Below, in pieces: positions 49,011-64,000 of a DNA stretch of 64,000 bases. Source of the stretch: Glandiceps talaboti (taxonomy: Eukaryota; Hemichordata; Enteropneusta; Spengelidae). The stretch lies in contig NC_135549.1 in NCBI RefSeq assembly GCF_964340395.1, positions 22,687,342-22,751,341 on the forward strand, in the 5' to 3' direction. Both the position numbers and the translations under genes were made by a program. Under the pieces are notes generated by a model that worked only from the letters and a program-made list of their open reading frames with translations, was not told the origin of the DNA and searched no databases. Each line of letters starts with the position of its first letter. Positions within the stretch are counted from its first letter, which is position 1.

Positions 49011-50365
49011 TAGTTGGACCTGTAAATATTTCAGTGTATGTCACACCCCAACATGCCCTATGTTTGATGATATATTGCATTTGCCTTCTAAGTTTGATTA
49101 ACTTCTGATTTGACATCAAGTGTGGTCAGATGCTGTGATCTCTGGCCGGAAATTGGTAATCGCATTTAGTTGCTACACTTAGCAGTACATGGAGGTGACC
49201 CTTAACCTGTAATTTTAATCTTACATGTGGTGTAAAGTGACGATTGTACTTTGAGTTCATTGCCCAAGTGGAAAACTGTTGAGTGAGGACATGTTATAAT
49301 TCTTCACCTCGGTTAACATCAGCCTGAAGGTTTAGAAGTCTGTTACCATGGCCACAAGGGATAGATAGAAATAATTTGCATATCGATCCTGTCCATACTG
49401 TATGGATAATGCCATTTGCAGCTGCCATATGGACCAATTTTCATTGTAATAGCTTAGGTCTTGTGATGAATTGTGTGGTTTTTACCACTAAGCTGTTTAT
49501 TCAGTCAAGATGATTCAATTTTAGATATGATGAATAGGGTTACTCAAACATATGCAGATAATGCGATGATTTCTACAAGCAGATGTTCCAGCAACTGATT
49601 TGTTTGATGTGCAGACATGACTAGTTGTTCAACTCAATCTATTACCTTCGTTTTTGCTTTCTCAATTACTTGTTGTTTCTTTTTGCTTTTGCTTGTTTAC
49701 GTGTATTTACATTTTGTATATATAGAATTAGTCATGTTTTTTATATGTTCTTCTTTTTGCCTTGGTCAACGCATCTGCATCTGACAGATTTTCAGGTATC
49801 ATTACTACTATACTAGCAACACTCCAATCTTGCATGTACACATGTATGCATAGCCAATCAAAACTGGCTTTAAATACACTTAACTCAGGGGGGTGATTTC
49901 AGTGAACTGCAGTGTTAAAGATGTGTATTCATTATTTAAATGGAGCATTTGTTTTTTTGGGGGGACATTAGAGGTAATGAATATTGGTCAGATACATGTA
50001 TGTTGGGGCAGTGACAAAGACCAAACATCATGTAACAACCAGATGTTAACTTAATTCCTTCCATAAGGGCATACCGGTACCCTGTAAAGTTTTGTTCCCA
50101 CACAAATTGTCAGAATGCAGAATTCAAGTTATAACAGTCATGATGTAGCTTTAATTGCCAAATCAGTTATTGGAAGCATACATGTACAATGTACATACTA
50201 ATGATATTGCCTAATTACCAAAAAATCTATATTGCAAATGAAGCATTTATAACTTAAGATAGCTACATCAACAAGTTTTAGAAGACAAATGCACTTTGTT
50301 ATTAGCATAACAAAGATGTTTAGAAAGTTTCATTAGAATTGATGGTCATTTTTTTAGATATGTTC

Positions 50366-50410
<45 letters not shown>
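50366..50410 (+). repeat. (AGAC)n microsatellite
   Basis: About eleven units. Confidence 0.97.
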
Positions 50411-51265
50411 ATACAGACTGAAGCATAACACAACCTTCCCCTGTGGAAGGTAAAAGGCCAATTCAACTTCAAGCAAAAGACAGATTGAAGTAAAAGTGAA
50501 GAGGTAGCTGACCCCGACATGGAATTCAATCAGGTTGTGTTGAACCTTTAAGCTGTACACTGCCTTGCATACACCAAGGAGTATTAGAATTGCTTGATGT
50601 AACTAACTACAGTAGTGTAAGACAGGTAGCAAGTGTGCATGTTTAGACTCTCAAGATAAGCAGGGGACAAAGATAAACAAGCAAACTAATGATCTGCAGG
50701 GCATTTGTAATATATACATGCAGTCATGTACTGTTGATATTCCTGGTGTGTTTAGGTTTGTCATCTTATCTCCCCTTGCTGACCACTATGGCTGATCTTG
50801 TGACCTTACCCTGCAGGCAAACCTCAATCACCAATTTGATCTACATGATGAAGTTAGGTCTTTCTTTTTAAACCTGAAACATAACTGTACATTTGTTATT
50901 AAATTGATTGCATATTGAGTACCAAAGTTAGCAACTCCCTTGTGGTTCATTTGTTATGTATTTATATGTGGATCACCAACTACAACCATTTGGCATTGTT
51001 ACGGTTCATCATCATGTCAGATGAACTCAGCTGGAAAATTGTTTTGACTTTCTACTGATCATAGCATTTTGTGAGCACAGACGTGTACATGAACAAGTGA
51101 TAAGTATTACAGAGAACAAAAAAAGAACTGCTTCTGAGTCAGTAATGTGTGAATCTTTGTGAAGAACCACTGACTGAAGAAGATTCTTTAAAGATTTGGT
51201 GTAGGAAATAAATACTAATATGCTACAAGAAACACTTATTACTGTACAGTATATCATGTTTTGTA

Positions 51266-51385
<120 letters not shown>

Positions 51386-51513
51386 TGGAGGGAGGGAGAG
51401 AGAGTCTGTGTGTCTGTGTCTGTTTAAGGGCTATAATTAACTTTTATGACTTACAAATTACAATTATAGTGTTCAGTATTTAAAATCTGAATAATCTAGT
51501 AATTGCGATGATA

Positions 51514-52090
51514 TGGTTCCGTCCATCCATCAGTCCATATGGGCATTCACCCTTACATCTCTGGCATGCACCAACTGATTACAACCAAACCTGGTACAAA
51601 GGTAACATGCTATTGTGAGACATATGCACGTCACTTTGTATTGTGACCAAGTTTAATACTTAATTTCATGACTTGACCTGTGTAGCAAAATGGCGGCCAT
51701 ATTTTTGATAGAATAGCACACTTTGTCTGTTATCTCCAAAAGTTTGATACATACATATATGGACACCATTCATGTGTCTACCTTCACATTATCAATGATG
51801 AGCTTTCTAATGAGACCGTGGCTTTTGACCTTGACACACATTTTCAAGGTGAAATGGCCAGCATTTCTCTTTCTGATAACTATTTGAATACATAAAGACT
51901 CCATTTAAATGTCAATACCCCAAAAGTTATCTTTCATTTTGTACTTTGACTTTTGACTTTAATCTCCATAGTCAAGGTCAAATACGAAATTGGTAAATAA
52001 ATTATGATGTTCTGTATGTTAACATGCACAAAACTTTGATAAAACATACAAGTTGAGGAGGACTATGTCTTCGATGAAGGCTTGTTTTCA
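51514..52090 (+). repeat. Dispersed repeat with TGACCTTGA/TCAAGGTCA motifs, copy 1
   Basis: Contains CCAACTGATTACAACCAAACC, AAATGGCGGCCATATTTTTG and several 'tgacctt/aaggtca' motifs. It ends with ACTATGTCTTC..GAAGGCTTGTT, shared with 59222-59425 in the same orientation. Perfect TCAAGGTCA sites lie at 51826-51834 (minus) and 51972-51980 (plus). Confidence 0.65.
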
Positions 52091-56203
<4,113 letters not shown>

Positions 56204-56738
56204 ATGTGTAACCTCTTATATTCTTGTAAGTTATTTCATTATGCATGAAAACCTTTCACAGGATCAAGAGAGTTAATAATGAGATGTTTAATAGTCTGTG
56301 GTGTCAGACTGCCCTACTAACATGCCATGACAGCCTAGAGACAAGGTGATTTATCAGCAGACTCTTACAGATAGGAAAAGAAAGCTGATGGCCATGCCTG
56401 GATTAAGATTTACTGTCAAAATAAATGATGTATATCAACATTGCATAGTGAGGTGAGATCTAATGCTTTCCACTGGCTATGTGCATAGTGTATTTGATGA
56501 GATTAAGCAAAAACAAAGAAAATGTCTTTAATTCATACCCGTACATGATTGATTCACCGAGTTATCATTCTAGATGACATTCATCACATTTGTAAAGTAC
56601 ATGGAACATCAGCGTTTCACCCCGTCATATGTTAAATGTTAGCCAAATGATGATGTACAGGGGCTAGATAGGTCAGGAGTGTTAATTGCTACATCAAATC
56701 AGAACCTTACAGAACATGCTCATGAGGTCAACTTGGTG

Positions 56739-56754
56739 AAAGGTCATGACCTTT
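56739..56754. promoter_or_regulatory. Perfect inverted-repeat (IR0) nuclear-receptor element
   Basis: AAAGGTCATGACCTTT is a 16-bp perfect palindrome containing AGGTCA-TGACCT with no spacer, the arrangement known as the palindromic thyroid hormone/retinoid response element. A further AGGTCA lies at 56725-56730. Confidence 0.4.
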
Positions 56755-57164
56755 GTGAATATGTCAACGGATTGAAAGATTGTTGTGTTTCAGTATCAGG
56801 TGGTGGAAATTTTTGAGGTTAATTTCTGTTCCATTTTGATCTCATGAGGTACAACGTACTCATACAGATAAAGTAGAGTTGAAGTGAACTTCTGAAAATG
56901 CCGTGTCCTAGAAGTACTTGATGTTCACCAGAAACCCATAGGGAAGCTTTCAAATTTGAATATCTGGAAAAATAACCATTTGTTTGCTTTTGAGTAAAAA
57001 TCATCATGTCCATGGTTAGTTGATGTTTCATTTGTTTCCACAGTCAACATGGTAATGGCGTATCGTTGATTTATTCTGCTGTACAGCAATTGATCCACCG
57101 TATTACACTGTAACAAGTCATTTTGTCAGCAATGTAATCAGTATTTGTGCAAAATTGATTAATA

Positions 57165-57965
57165 TACCCATCCACTGCTTATCCAAAGTAGTGCTATTGA
57201 CTGACTCATTACATTCACGCAAACCAGAGATATTTTTTCATCCGCGACACTGCACTTGATGGTGACTCTTGGATGGTGCCATGTGGTGTGGTTTACGACA
57301 ATGACTTCTTAAGGGATGTGTAAAAAATAAAAAGATGTTACATATTAATTTAATCAAATCAATAAATATGAAAATGAACCAGCCACTTACATTGTATATG
57401 CAAATGAACCATCCACTTATATGCAAATGAACCATCCATTTATATGCAAATGAACCATCCACTTGTATGCAAATGAACCATCCACTTGTATGCAAATATA
57501 CCCATCCACTATTTCATACATATGTGTGGCGCACACATGAAGTCTAAAAACAACATAGAACCTGATTATTTTCATTGACTGACTGTTATTAAGGGATACA
57601 TAAAACAATAAAGAGATGTTACATATTTATTTAATCAAATCAATATGTATGCAAATGAACCACCCACTTATATGCAAAAACACCTATCCACCATTTCAAA
57701 CATGGTACATCAAAGATATGATGCAAAGTAGTGCCATTGACTGACTTTTATTATTGAAATGATGCGTAAAACAATAAAAAGGCAATACATATTAATTTGA
57801 TCAAACCAATATATATGCAAATGAACCATCCACTTATATGCAAATGTACCCATTTACTGTTTCATACATGGCACGCAAAAAAATATCAAAACCTTGGTAA
57901 TTCTCATTGATAGACTTATTATTAAAGGGATGTGTAAAACAATGAAAAGGTATTAGATATACGTC
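57165..57965 (+). repeat. Nested repeat with 23-bp octamer-bearing units
   Basis: The unit ATGCAAATGAACCATCCACT + TRT repeats at 57398, 57421, 57444, 57467 and 57490, exactly 23 bp apart. It occurs again at 57649 (followed by a decayed ATGCAAAA at 57672), 57815 and 57838. These blocks sit in a larger repeat containing AAAACAATAAA.AG..TTACATATTAATTT and AAAGTAGTG(C/T)(C/T)ATTGACTGAC. Confidence 0.92.
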
Positions 57966-58627
57966 AGTTTAGACATAAAGATGACACCAAAATGACATTA
58001 ACATGCTACATTACCCCAGTGTCATTAGTAGTTAACTAAAAGTGGTGACCAGGAAATTACTGAGATGTACAATTTTATTTACACAGCACTATTAGGGTGC
58101 TTTTCTTAAACATCACACATAGATCACATGTACAACTGGTTTTCTATGCACTAACCTAGTTACACATATAAAACATGGCAGATTTCATGCACATCAATTT
58201 CATTCAATTTCTGCAGGCATATTTAACAATCAAATGCAGTAAGGCTTTGTCTTTACATAAAAGGACATTTTAATTTTGACATGTACGTGTCGTGTGCAAA
58301 AGATTATACGGTAACTATAGTATTCTGTCAAACTAGAATATTTCTTTTGCCAGACTTTCAATGATTCTTAGAGGATACCTTGCAATCTTCAAAACTATAT
58401 TTCTGATATTTCTGTTAGTGTCTACTCATGAAGAAACTTCAAACAGAAAGCTGTTCACGCTGAGTTTAATATAAAATGTATCAATTTTAGCACGAAGGAA
58501 GACATTTGTGGTGCCGCTCTCGACTGCTGGCTTACCATTTAAGATTCCAGAGTTCTGTGTGTCATGCTAGGCCTTTCTAAGGTGAAGATTTTCCTTGCAA
58601 GCATTTCGATTGTCATTTGGTTTCATT

Positions 58628-58641
58628 GTTGCCATAGCAAC
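58628..58641. promoter_or_regulatory. Perfect RFX X-box
   Basis: GTTGCCATAGCAAC fits the RFX consensus GTNRCC-N(0-3)-RGYAAC in both halves. A full CRE (TGACGTCA, 58823-58830) lies 182 bp downstream. Confidence 0.4.
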
Positions 58642-58822
58642 AGCACATATCACCATATGTGGTGGAGAGCCATTGAAAGTTATTGAAACAAACAACATCT
58701 GCAGTGCAAATGTAAAATACACGTACATGTACTTACCAAGTGATTATCAAAACGTGAGAACAAGACATTTGCATTTAATCCCAAAATAAGTTGTACGTAA
58801 TACAAGAATAATTTTCATCGTT

Positions 58823-58830
58823 TGACGTCA
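58823..58830. promoter_or_regulatory. Full palindromic CRE
   Basis: TGACGTCA within the 10-bp palindrome TTGACGTCAA. It lies near the X-box at 58628. Confidence 0.3.
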
Positions 58831-59221
58831 ATATATAGTGAGTGTTTTCTGCAGAATTCCAAACCAAACACCAGAGGTTGCACGGTCCCTTCAAAAATAC
58901 ATTACAAACTATTATACATCAAATGTCTAAAGAAAATGAAATAAATAAAAATTATGAACATGATTGAACCATCAAGTGACTGCATATGACTCTCCAATGG
59001 TTCGATAAAACTCTACTCTAATTTTTTCAGGGAAAAAGAAAGTGGAATCGTAAGTTGTTAATTTTGTAGTTGGTTGAAATTGATTGCGTCATATCATTCT
59101 TCAAATTCCATTTTGCTCAATGCCAGCTTTCATTATGTGTAAAGGAAGTCTTATACCTGAGAGCCCTCTTTCAAATCAGTACTTACTCATTTAGAGGTAA
59201 GCTTACTATTTTGACAGACTT

Positions 59222-59425
59222 CTGGCCTTGAACTTCATCTTCAAGGTCAAATTGAAATTTGGTATAAATTTTGTAATATGGTCACCATCCAAATTGTCCA
59301 TACAAGTACTATAAGGGTAACCTTTTGGACAAGATTTTAGGACTATACCAGACTATATTTTAAACATCACAGTACATGCTGTGTTGGGGGCTATGTCTTC
59401 AAACACAGAAGAAGCCTTGTTGTAA
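59222..59425 (+). repeat. Dispersed repeat with TCAAGGTCA, copy 2
   Basis: CATCTTCAAGGTCAAATTGA at 59235 and the ending GGGCTATGTCTTC...GAAGCCTTGTT match copy 1 at 51514-52090. A perfect TCAAGGTCA lies at 59241-59249. Confidence 0.6.
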
Positions 59426-60319
59426 TTGTAATATGTTTAACCAAAATTGCCCAGCAAGTCTCAGACATCACTTCCACCCAAGTTCAGATCAATGCTAACT
59501 CTGTAGTTGATTGATAATTGAAAGTGAATGAAACATTGTATCTCATTTACCATCTAAGTTATTTTGTTCTCAAATAAAGTGAAATCATACATTATAGGGC
59601 CCTTCCCCTTTCCTAATCCAGATTTATAGCAGTATTCATTTTGTCTCTAGAGAATAATTGTACATTTCAAGTGTTAGTTTATATGTATATATTCAATTAG
59701 ATTTGAATGAGTGAACATTTCAGTGTATGTATGTATGTATGTACTGTATTTATGTACATGCAGCCTTTATACATGATGAAGCTATCCAGTGGGTGGGGAA
59801 AACAAAAGGAAAATTGCTGAATGTTTACCATTAGAGATTCTTTTGATTGATTGATTACAGGAAAAAAGTACACGGTAAAAGTCTTAGTTTTCAGACAAGT
59901 GACCGCTGTGTTGTGTTGTGTTGTGTTAAACAAACAAGTTTCATACTAGATTTTTGTGTGGTAATAAAAAACGATAAATAATCTGAAAATATTGCCTTAT
60001 ATTGTGTATTTGTAATAAATGCAATGTAGTTATTCAGGTATTGATGAATTCTGTACATGACCAATTTAACACTAAAAGTAGCATTTGTACATTTAAATAG
60101 CATTCATTATAACTGTGCACACTTGAACTACAAAATGTATGATAGAACCCCATGAGGTGCAAGTGCAAGTATGGCATATACTCAGGGTATTATTTGCACA
60201 AGTGCTTGCAGTGTTGTCTGCGGCAGTACTTCACAAGCGTAGTGTGTGAAAACGCAGCAGAAAACATTACAAGCATGAGTGCAGATATCCCCGAGTACCC
60301 ACACTGGAACTCAAGTGGC

Positions 60320-60616
60320 AATGGGTTTCTGTTATTTATCCGAAACACTGAATTTCTATAAAAGTGACACTATATGATTACAGACACATACATTGTATGT
60401 AATAATGTAATAATGTTTGTCGGCATTGCACTGCAGTGAAAATACCACTTCTAGTATGCGCTTGCAACAGTGCAACTAATCTCTGGGGTTCTGTTATTAT
60501 TCTGTTTATCCAAGACACCAAATTTCTGTAAAAATGACGCTATTCGGTATTGCACTGCAGTGAAAATAAGTACCACAAGTATGCATGTGCAACAGTGCAA
60601 GTAATCTCTGGTACAT
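60320..60616 (+). repeat. Tandem repeat, 124-bp unit, about 2.5 copies
   Basis: CGGCATTGCACTGCAGTGAA at 60421 recurs as CGGTATTGCACTGCAGTGAA at 60545. GGGTTCTGTTATT...CC.A.ACAC..AATTTCT recurs at 60322 and 60484. The 69-codon ORF at 60152-60361 overlaps it and is probably not a gene. Confidence 0.8.
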
Positions 60617-61019
60617 ATGTAATGATACACATTACATGTTTTTTGTAGTTTGGAATAAAATTTGAAATTTGCTAGTGTAAAAATATGATATAATATATTC
60701 AGTGATATACATTGCTACAATTTGAACCAAAATTACAGGACACATGTTAGCAGACAAAATTATACCTATTCCAATGTTATATGATAAATTAAAGGTAATG
60801 TTGTGATCTTAATTTTGAGCCATGTTTATAAGCTAAATGCTATGTTACCGTCACACGCAGTCAGTCAAAATTACAAATGGCTATAACACTGCTCACATTT
60901 GAAGTACAAGTATATTTATACACTCCTTCTACTTGTCTTTTTCACTGACAGTTCACCATAGTAACTGACTAATTACACATGGAAGATGTGTCTTATGTGT
61001 AATATCACTAAAGGTTATA

Positions 61020-61335
61020 CCACACACACACAAGCCAAGTTGAACATGTTCAAACAAAAAACATAGGATTTATATTGGTCTATGTCAAAACAATGCGCAG
61101 CTACGTCTTTCATTTGGCAGTACTTGAAATATGAGTCAAAATTACTCAAAGTTGCCATTCTTCTTCTCCGTGTTTCATAAATTATGCATACACATGTACA
61201 CTTATGTTAATCCTCAATATTGTTTTTCACTAAGCCGGAAAGTAATCATGACCCCTAAGGGTTTTGTCACTTCTCATACTCTCGACTCATGGTGACAAGG
61301 TCCCTCAGGTCACTTGTATTTTCTGTGGCTCTCCT
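61020..61335 (+). mobile_element. Left arm and centre of the TA-flanked palindromic family
   Basis: Starts after GGTTATA with CCACACACACACAAGCC. It contains GTTCAAACAAAAAACATAGG, TATGAGTCAAAATT and the central GGTGACAAGGTCCCTCAGGT CACTTGTATTTTC-type sequence. The right arm is missing. Confidence 0.78.
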
Positions 61336-61376
61336 CTTAGTCTTCTTGTACTGAACCTATCATCAGTAGACTCTAA

Positions 61377-61389
61377 AGGTCAAGGGTCA
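61377..61389 (+). promoter_or_regulatory. Perfect DR1 nuclear-receptor element
   Basis: AGGTCAAGGGTCA: direct half-sites with a 1-bp spacer. Just downstream of the palindromic-family fragment. Confidence 0.4.
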
Positions 61390-61921
61390 CCGTCAATGTA
61401 TACTGGTACATTGTTTTATATAGATTTTTCTTGTAAATCAGGCTCCAGGTCTATACATATGTAGTAGATGTCTTCGAACTTCAAAGGAATTCCATTCATT
61501 ATTGTTTTTTACATCCCAGAAGTAAATTGAAGTGGGTGCTATATGTGTGCAATTGTAGGGGAAAATATTCCAGTGATGATGATATTCAGGAAGTATTTTT
61601 GCACTCTAGATGGCAGTGTGCTGTTCAAATTGAACGAAGAAATGCTAAAAAAAAAATTGCATTATTTTCAGAAATACAGTTACAGTAGAAATGATTGAGT
61701 GAGGTGACTTTATTGTGGATTAGTGTGGTTTCAAAATAATTTACATTACTGACTGGAGTACATCATCCATTGCTTAGTTTTGACAAAGTCCAAGGTTGTC
61801 AGTATCTGTCCCACATTAAAACCCATAAAATTATCTATGTGCATACTTGTAAACACATACGTGTACATCCACACAACCACAGACACAGACAGAGAGACAT
61901 ATGCACACAGACAGATAGACT

Positions 61922-62175
61922 CATACATACATACATACATACATACATACATACATACATACATACATACATACATACATACATACATACAATATACATA
62001 CATACATACATACATACATACATACATACATACATACATACACACACACACATACATACATACATACATACATACATACATACATACATTGTACATACAT
62101 ACATACATACATACATACAATGTACATACATACATACATACACACATACATACATACATACATACATACACACAT

Positions 62176-62212
<37 letters not shown>

Positions 62213-62329
62213 TACATACATACATACATACATACATACATACATACATACATACATACATACATACATACATACATACATACATACATACATACATACA
62301 TACATACATACATACATACATACATACAA
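61922..62329 (+). repeat. (ACAT)n microsatellite, about 400 nt, with (AC)n interruptions
   Basis: Almost pure alternating purine-pyrimidine, with a few breaks (for example AATATAC at about 61991 and TTGTAC at about 62089). The 160-195-codon ORFs in all frames (YIHTYIHT, CMYVCMYV) are readings of this tract. Confidence 0.98.
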
Positions 62330-64000
62330 GGTAAAAACAAATTTTGGTGCTTCATAAGAACTTGCACCGATAATACATCAAATTGACTTACAGACAAATG
62401 TACACAAAAAAACACACAGTTAATACCATAATGAAGATGATATAGATGTTTTGATGCCATCCCCAGTTGTCACCACTCTGGTATGTTCGTATTACAGTAA
62501 ATTTTATTATTTTCTGAAGTGTAGAATTTCAAGGCCAGAATATTATATTGTACTGTGCCAGGCAGACAAGAATGACACCATTTGTCCCTGTGCTGATGAT
62601 ATCACATATACACCAAATAACCCTAGAATGTTGTACATGTACTGGTGTGGAATTCACAGAGTTCACCAAGCTCACCAGTGCAATGATCTCTGTGTTCTCT
62701 AGTATACATATCATACACATACATGTAACTTGTTGTGAAATGGAACATAGAAAATACTACATGGGTATAGATGGTTTGCTTTCAAAATATAGAAAAATAT
62801 TCACTTAAAGATATGTGTGTATGTAATGTAGATAATACAAGAAACCTACATACATAGATCAAATAGATCAATGCTTTCAAGCAGAAATGTTTTCTACAGG
62901 TACATGTATACTTGTACTTTATAGTAGGATTTCTTGTGATATAAATTGAGATCATTTTTGGTAAAAAAAATTTCAATGCTTTTAAACACACATAATTATT
63001 CACTAAGTATACTAAGATTTTTTGTAAAATAATTACAATTTACGATTTTGTTACATTTGACGATGTTTTCAAGCACAGAATAATATTCATTTCTTGTAGG
63101 ATATGATTGCAAAGATGAGTTTTGTAGTACCTCGTACAATGTTTTTTGAATTAAGAAAAAAAAGAAATGGTATTTACACTTCTTGTAAGGTGATAGCTGT
63201 GTACAGATTTTTAGTTTTAGGCATATTTGTTTAAAACCTATAGTTAGTCTTGATATTAGTGTCACCAATATTGCATATCAAATGATGAATTAGGTACAGA
63301 CATTTAAAATGACAAATGGCTCCTTAGAATTTAATTTTAGCTGTATTACTTGGAAATGTAAAGTAGTGTTCTGCAGGTACTTCCTGTGCTCCATGGGTAA
63401 ACAAAGTCATTATATTTCCAAAATAGACTTAATTTGAGTGTCTTTCCTCTTGTTACGGAAGTGACTGTGACATTAGGTCATGTCTAACTAAGCTATATTT
63501 AAATTTACCTATCCCAAGCAATAGGTATAAATCTTTCAATTGTATGCCGAACTGATATTACCCTCAGGGATGCTGTCACCCTGGCAACAGTGACGTAACA
63601 TTTTCTTCTGTGGCGATTATGCCAGCGGAATCTGTTGCCATGACGACGACTGATTGATGAACTGAATAGGCATTTGACTGAACTAAATAAACATGTTTAG
63701 ACCAGTGAATGGGTTAGTTGTCCAGTTGAAAGATCACAACAATCAAAGTGTAAGGAGGGCAAATTATCTTCTCTTCTCCAATTCAATGGGCTTCCTTGAA
63801 TGTGAAAGCTGATAATGAGTGACTAGTGATAGGTAACAGTAGAGAGTGTCTTCATTAGATGTCACCCACACAGTATACATGTAGACAGGATAAACACAAA
63901 GTACTTACTATCTTGTTGAATGATTAGCTAGCACACCTGTAAGATCAAACGTACATCAGCATCACTTGTTTCTGATTCTCAGTGTAAACATTATACAATT
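62330..64000 (+). other. Quiet intronic stretch to the window end
   Basis: No exon or acceptor with kinase coding was found. A 20-nt stretch between a CTGCAG acceptor-like site and GTAAAC (63378-63397) does not encode the expected kinase residues. It contains the RFX-CREB cluster at 63575-63647. Confidence 0.5.
63575..63647 (+). promoter_or_regulatory. RFX X-box / CRE composite, with a second diverged pair
   Basis: GTCACCCTGGCAAC (63575-63588) fits the RFX consensus and is followed after AG by TGACGTAA (63591-63598). A second pair, GTTGCCATGACGAC, lies at 63634-63647, followed by CTGATTGATG. The spacing CCTGGCAACAG-TGACG resembles the X1-X2 box of MHC class II promoters (family knowledge). 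Function is inferred. Confidence 0.35.

Noticed and set aside
56786-56830. Acceptor-like TTTCAG followed by TATCAGGTGGTGGAAATTTT, which resembles the expected V-S-G-G-E-L-F exon start
   Set aside because: The required phase gives no match, a stop follows in the SGG frame, and the sequence after it does not encode DRI or the next kinase residues. It looks like chance.
58564-58789. Short ORFs with a hydrophobic start that looks like a signal peptide
   Set aside because: The 64-codon frame starts at TTG, not ATG. The ATG frame from 58564 is only about 40 codons. Nothing resembles a known protein and no splice context is visible.
60152-60361. Cys-rich 69-codon ORF
   Set aside because: It overlaps the start of a 124-bp tandem repeat and has no family resemblance.
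61746-62460. ORFs of 160-195 codons on both strands
   Set aside because: They are translations of the (ACAT)n microsatellite.
63370-63400. Possible 20-nt micro-exon between CTGCAG and GTAAAC
   Set aside because: In the frame required after exon c it would read YFLCSM, unlike the conserved kinase hinge.

Overview
This window looks like non-coding, AT-rich genomic DNA from an animal. The evidence is spliceosomal introns with GTAAGTA donors, a tRNA-derived SINE, several families of foldback (MITE-like) elements, many minisatellites and long microsatellites. No prokaryotic or organellar gene is visible. The repeat spectrum and the very frequent TACATGTA motif suggest a marine invertebrate (deuterostome or lophotrochozoan). 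I cannot name the species from the sequence alone.

Only one gene is supported. Three plus-strand exons (1898-1968, 4342-4405, 6132-6206) join in frame and encode the N-lobe of a protein kinase of the Ca2+/calmodulin-dependent kinase I (CaMKI) family. They run from the last glycine of the glycine-rich loop, through the beta3 lysine and the alphaC glutamate, to the 'LVMEL' strand just before the hinge. The start codon and first exon must lie upstream of the window. I found none of the later exons (hinge, catalytic loop HRD, DFG, APE, calmodulin-binding tail) in the remaining 57.8 kb. As far as I can see, 6207-64000 is therefore the 5' part of one very large intron.

Region by region: 1-6206 holds the three exons, two short introns and a 26-bp minisatellite. 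The stretch 6.3-8.0 kb holds small foldback elements, a GC-richer block open on both strands and a 400-bp terminal-inverted-repeat element. The stretch 9.4-25.2 kb is repeat-dense: a CTACATT tandem array, dispersed repeats, a compound microsatellite, 74-bp and 34-bp minisatellites, a TTAA-flanked foldback, a complete 531-bp palindromic element with TA flanks, and a tRNA-SINE. The stretch 25-47 kb is quieter, with more foldbacks (31.6, 40.1 kb), a second SINE (46.5 kb) and a short exon-like minus-strand ORF next to a foldback (32.1 kb). The stretch 47-64 kb has (AG)n and (ACAT)n tracts, a dispersed repeat carrying TCAAGGTCA motifs, and a 23-bp array of POU octamers.

Scattered in the large intron are several high-information transcription-factor motifs outside obvious repeats: perfect nuclear-receptor DR1 and IR0 elements, a perfect RFX X-box, an RFX-CREB composite and two full CREs. 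These are the best candidates for real intronic regulatory elements. The short ORFs across the window look like chance ORFs or readings of repeats, and I do not list them as genes.
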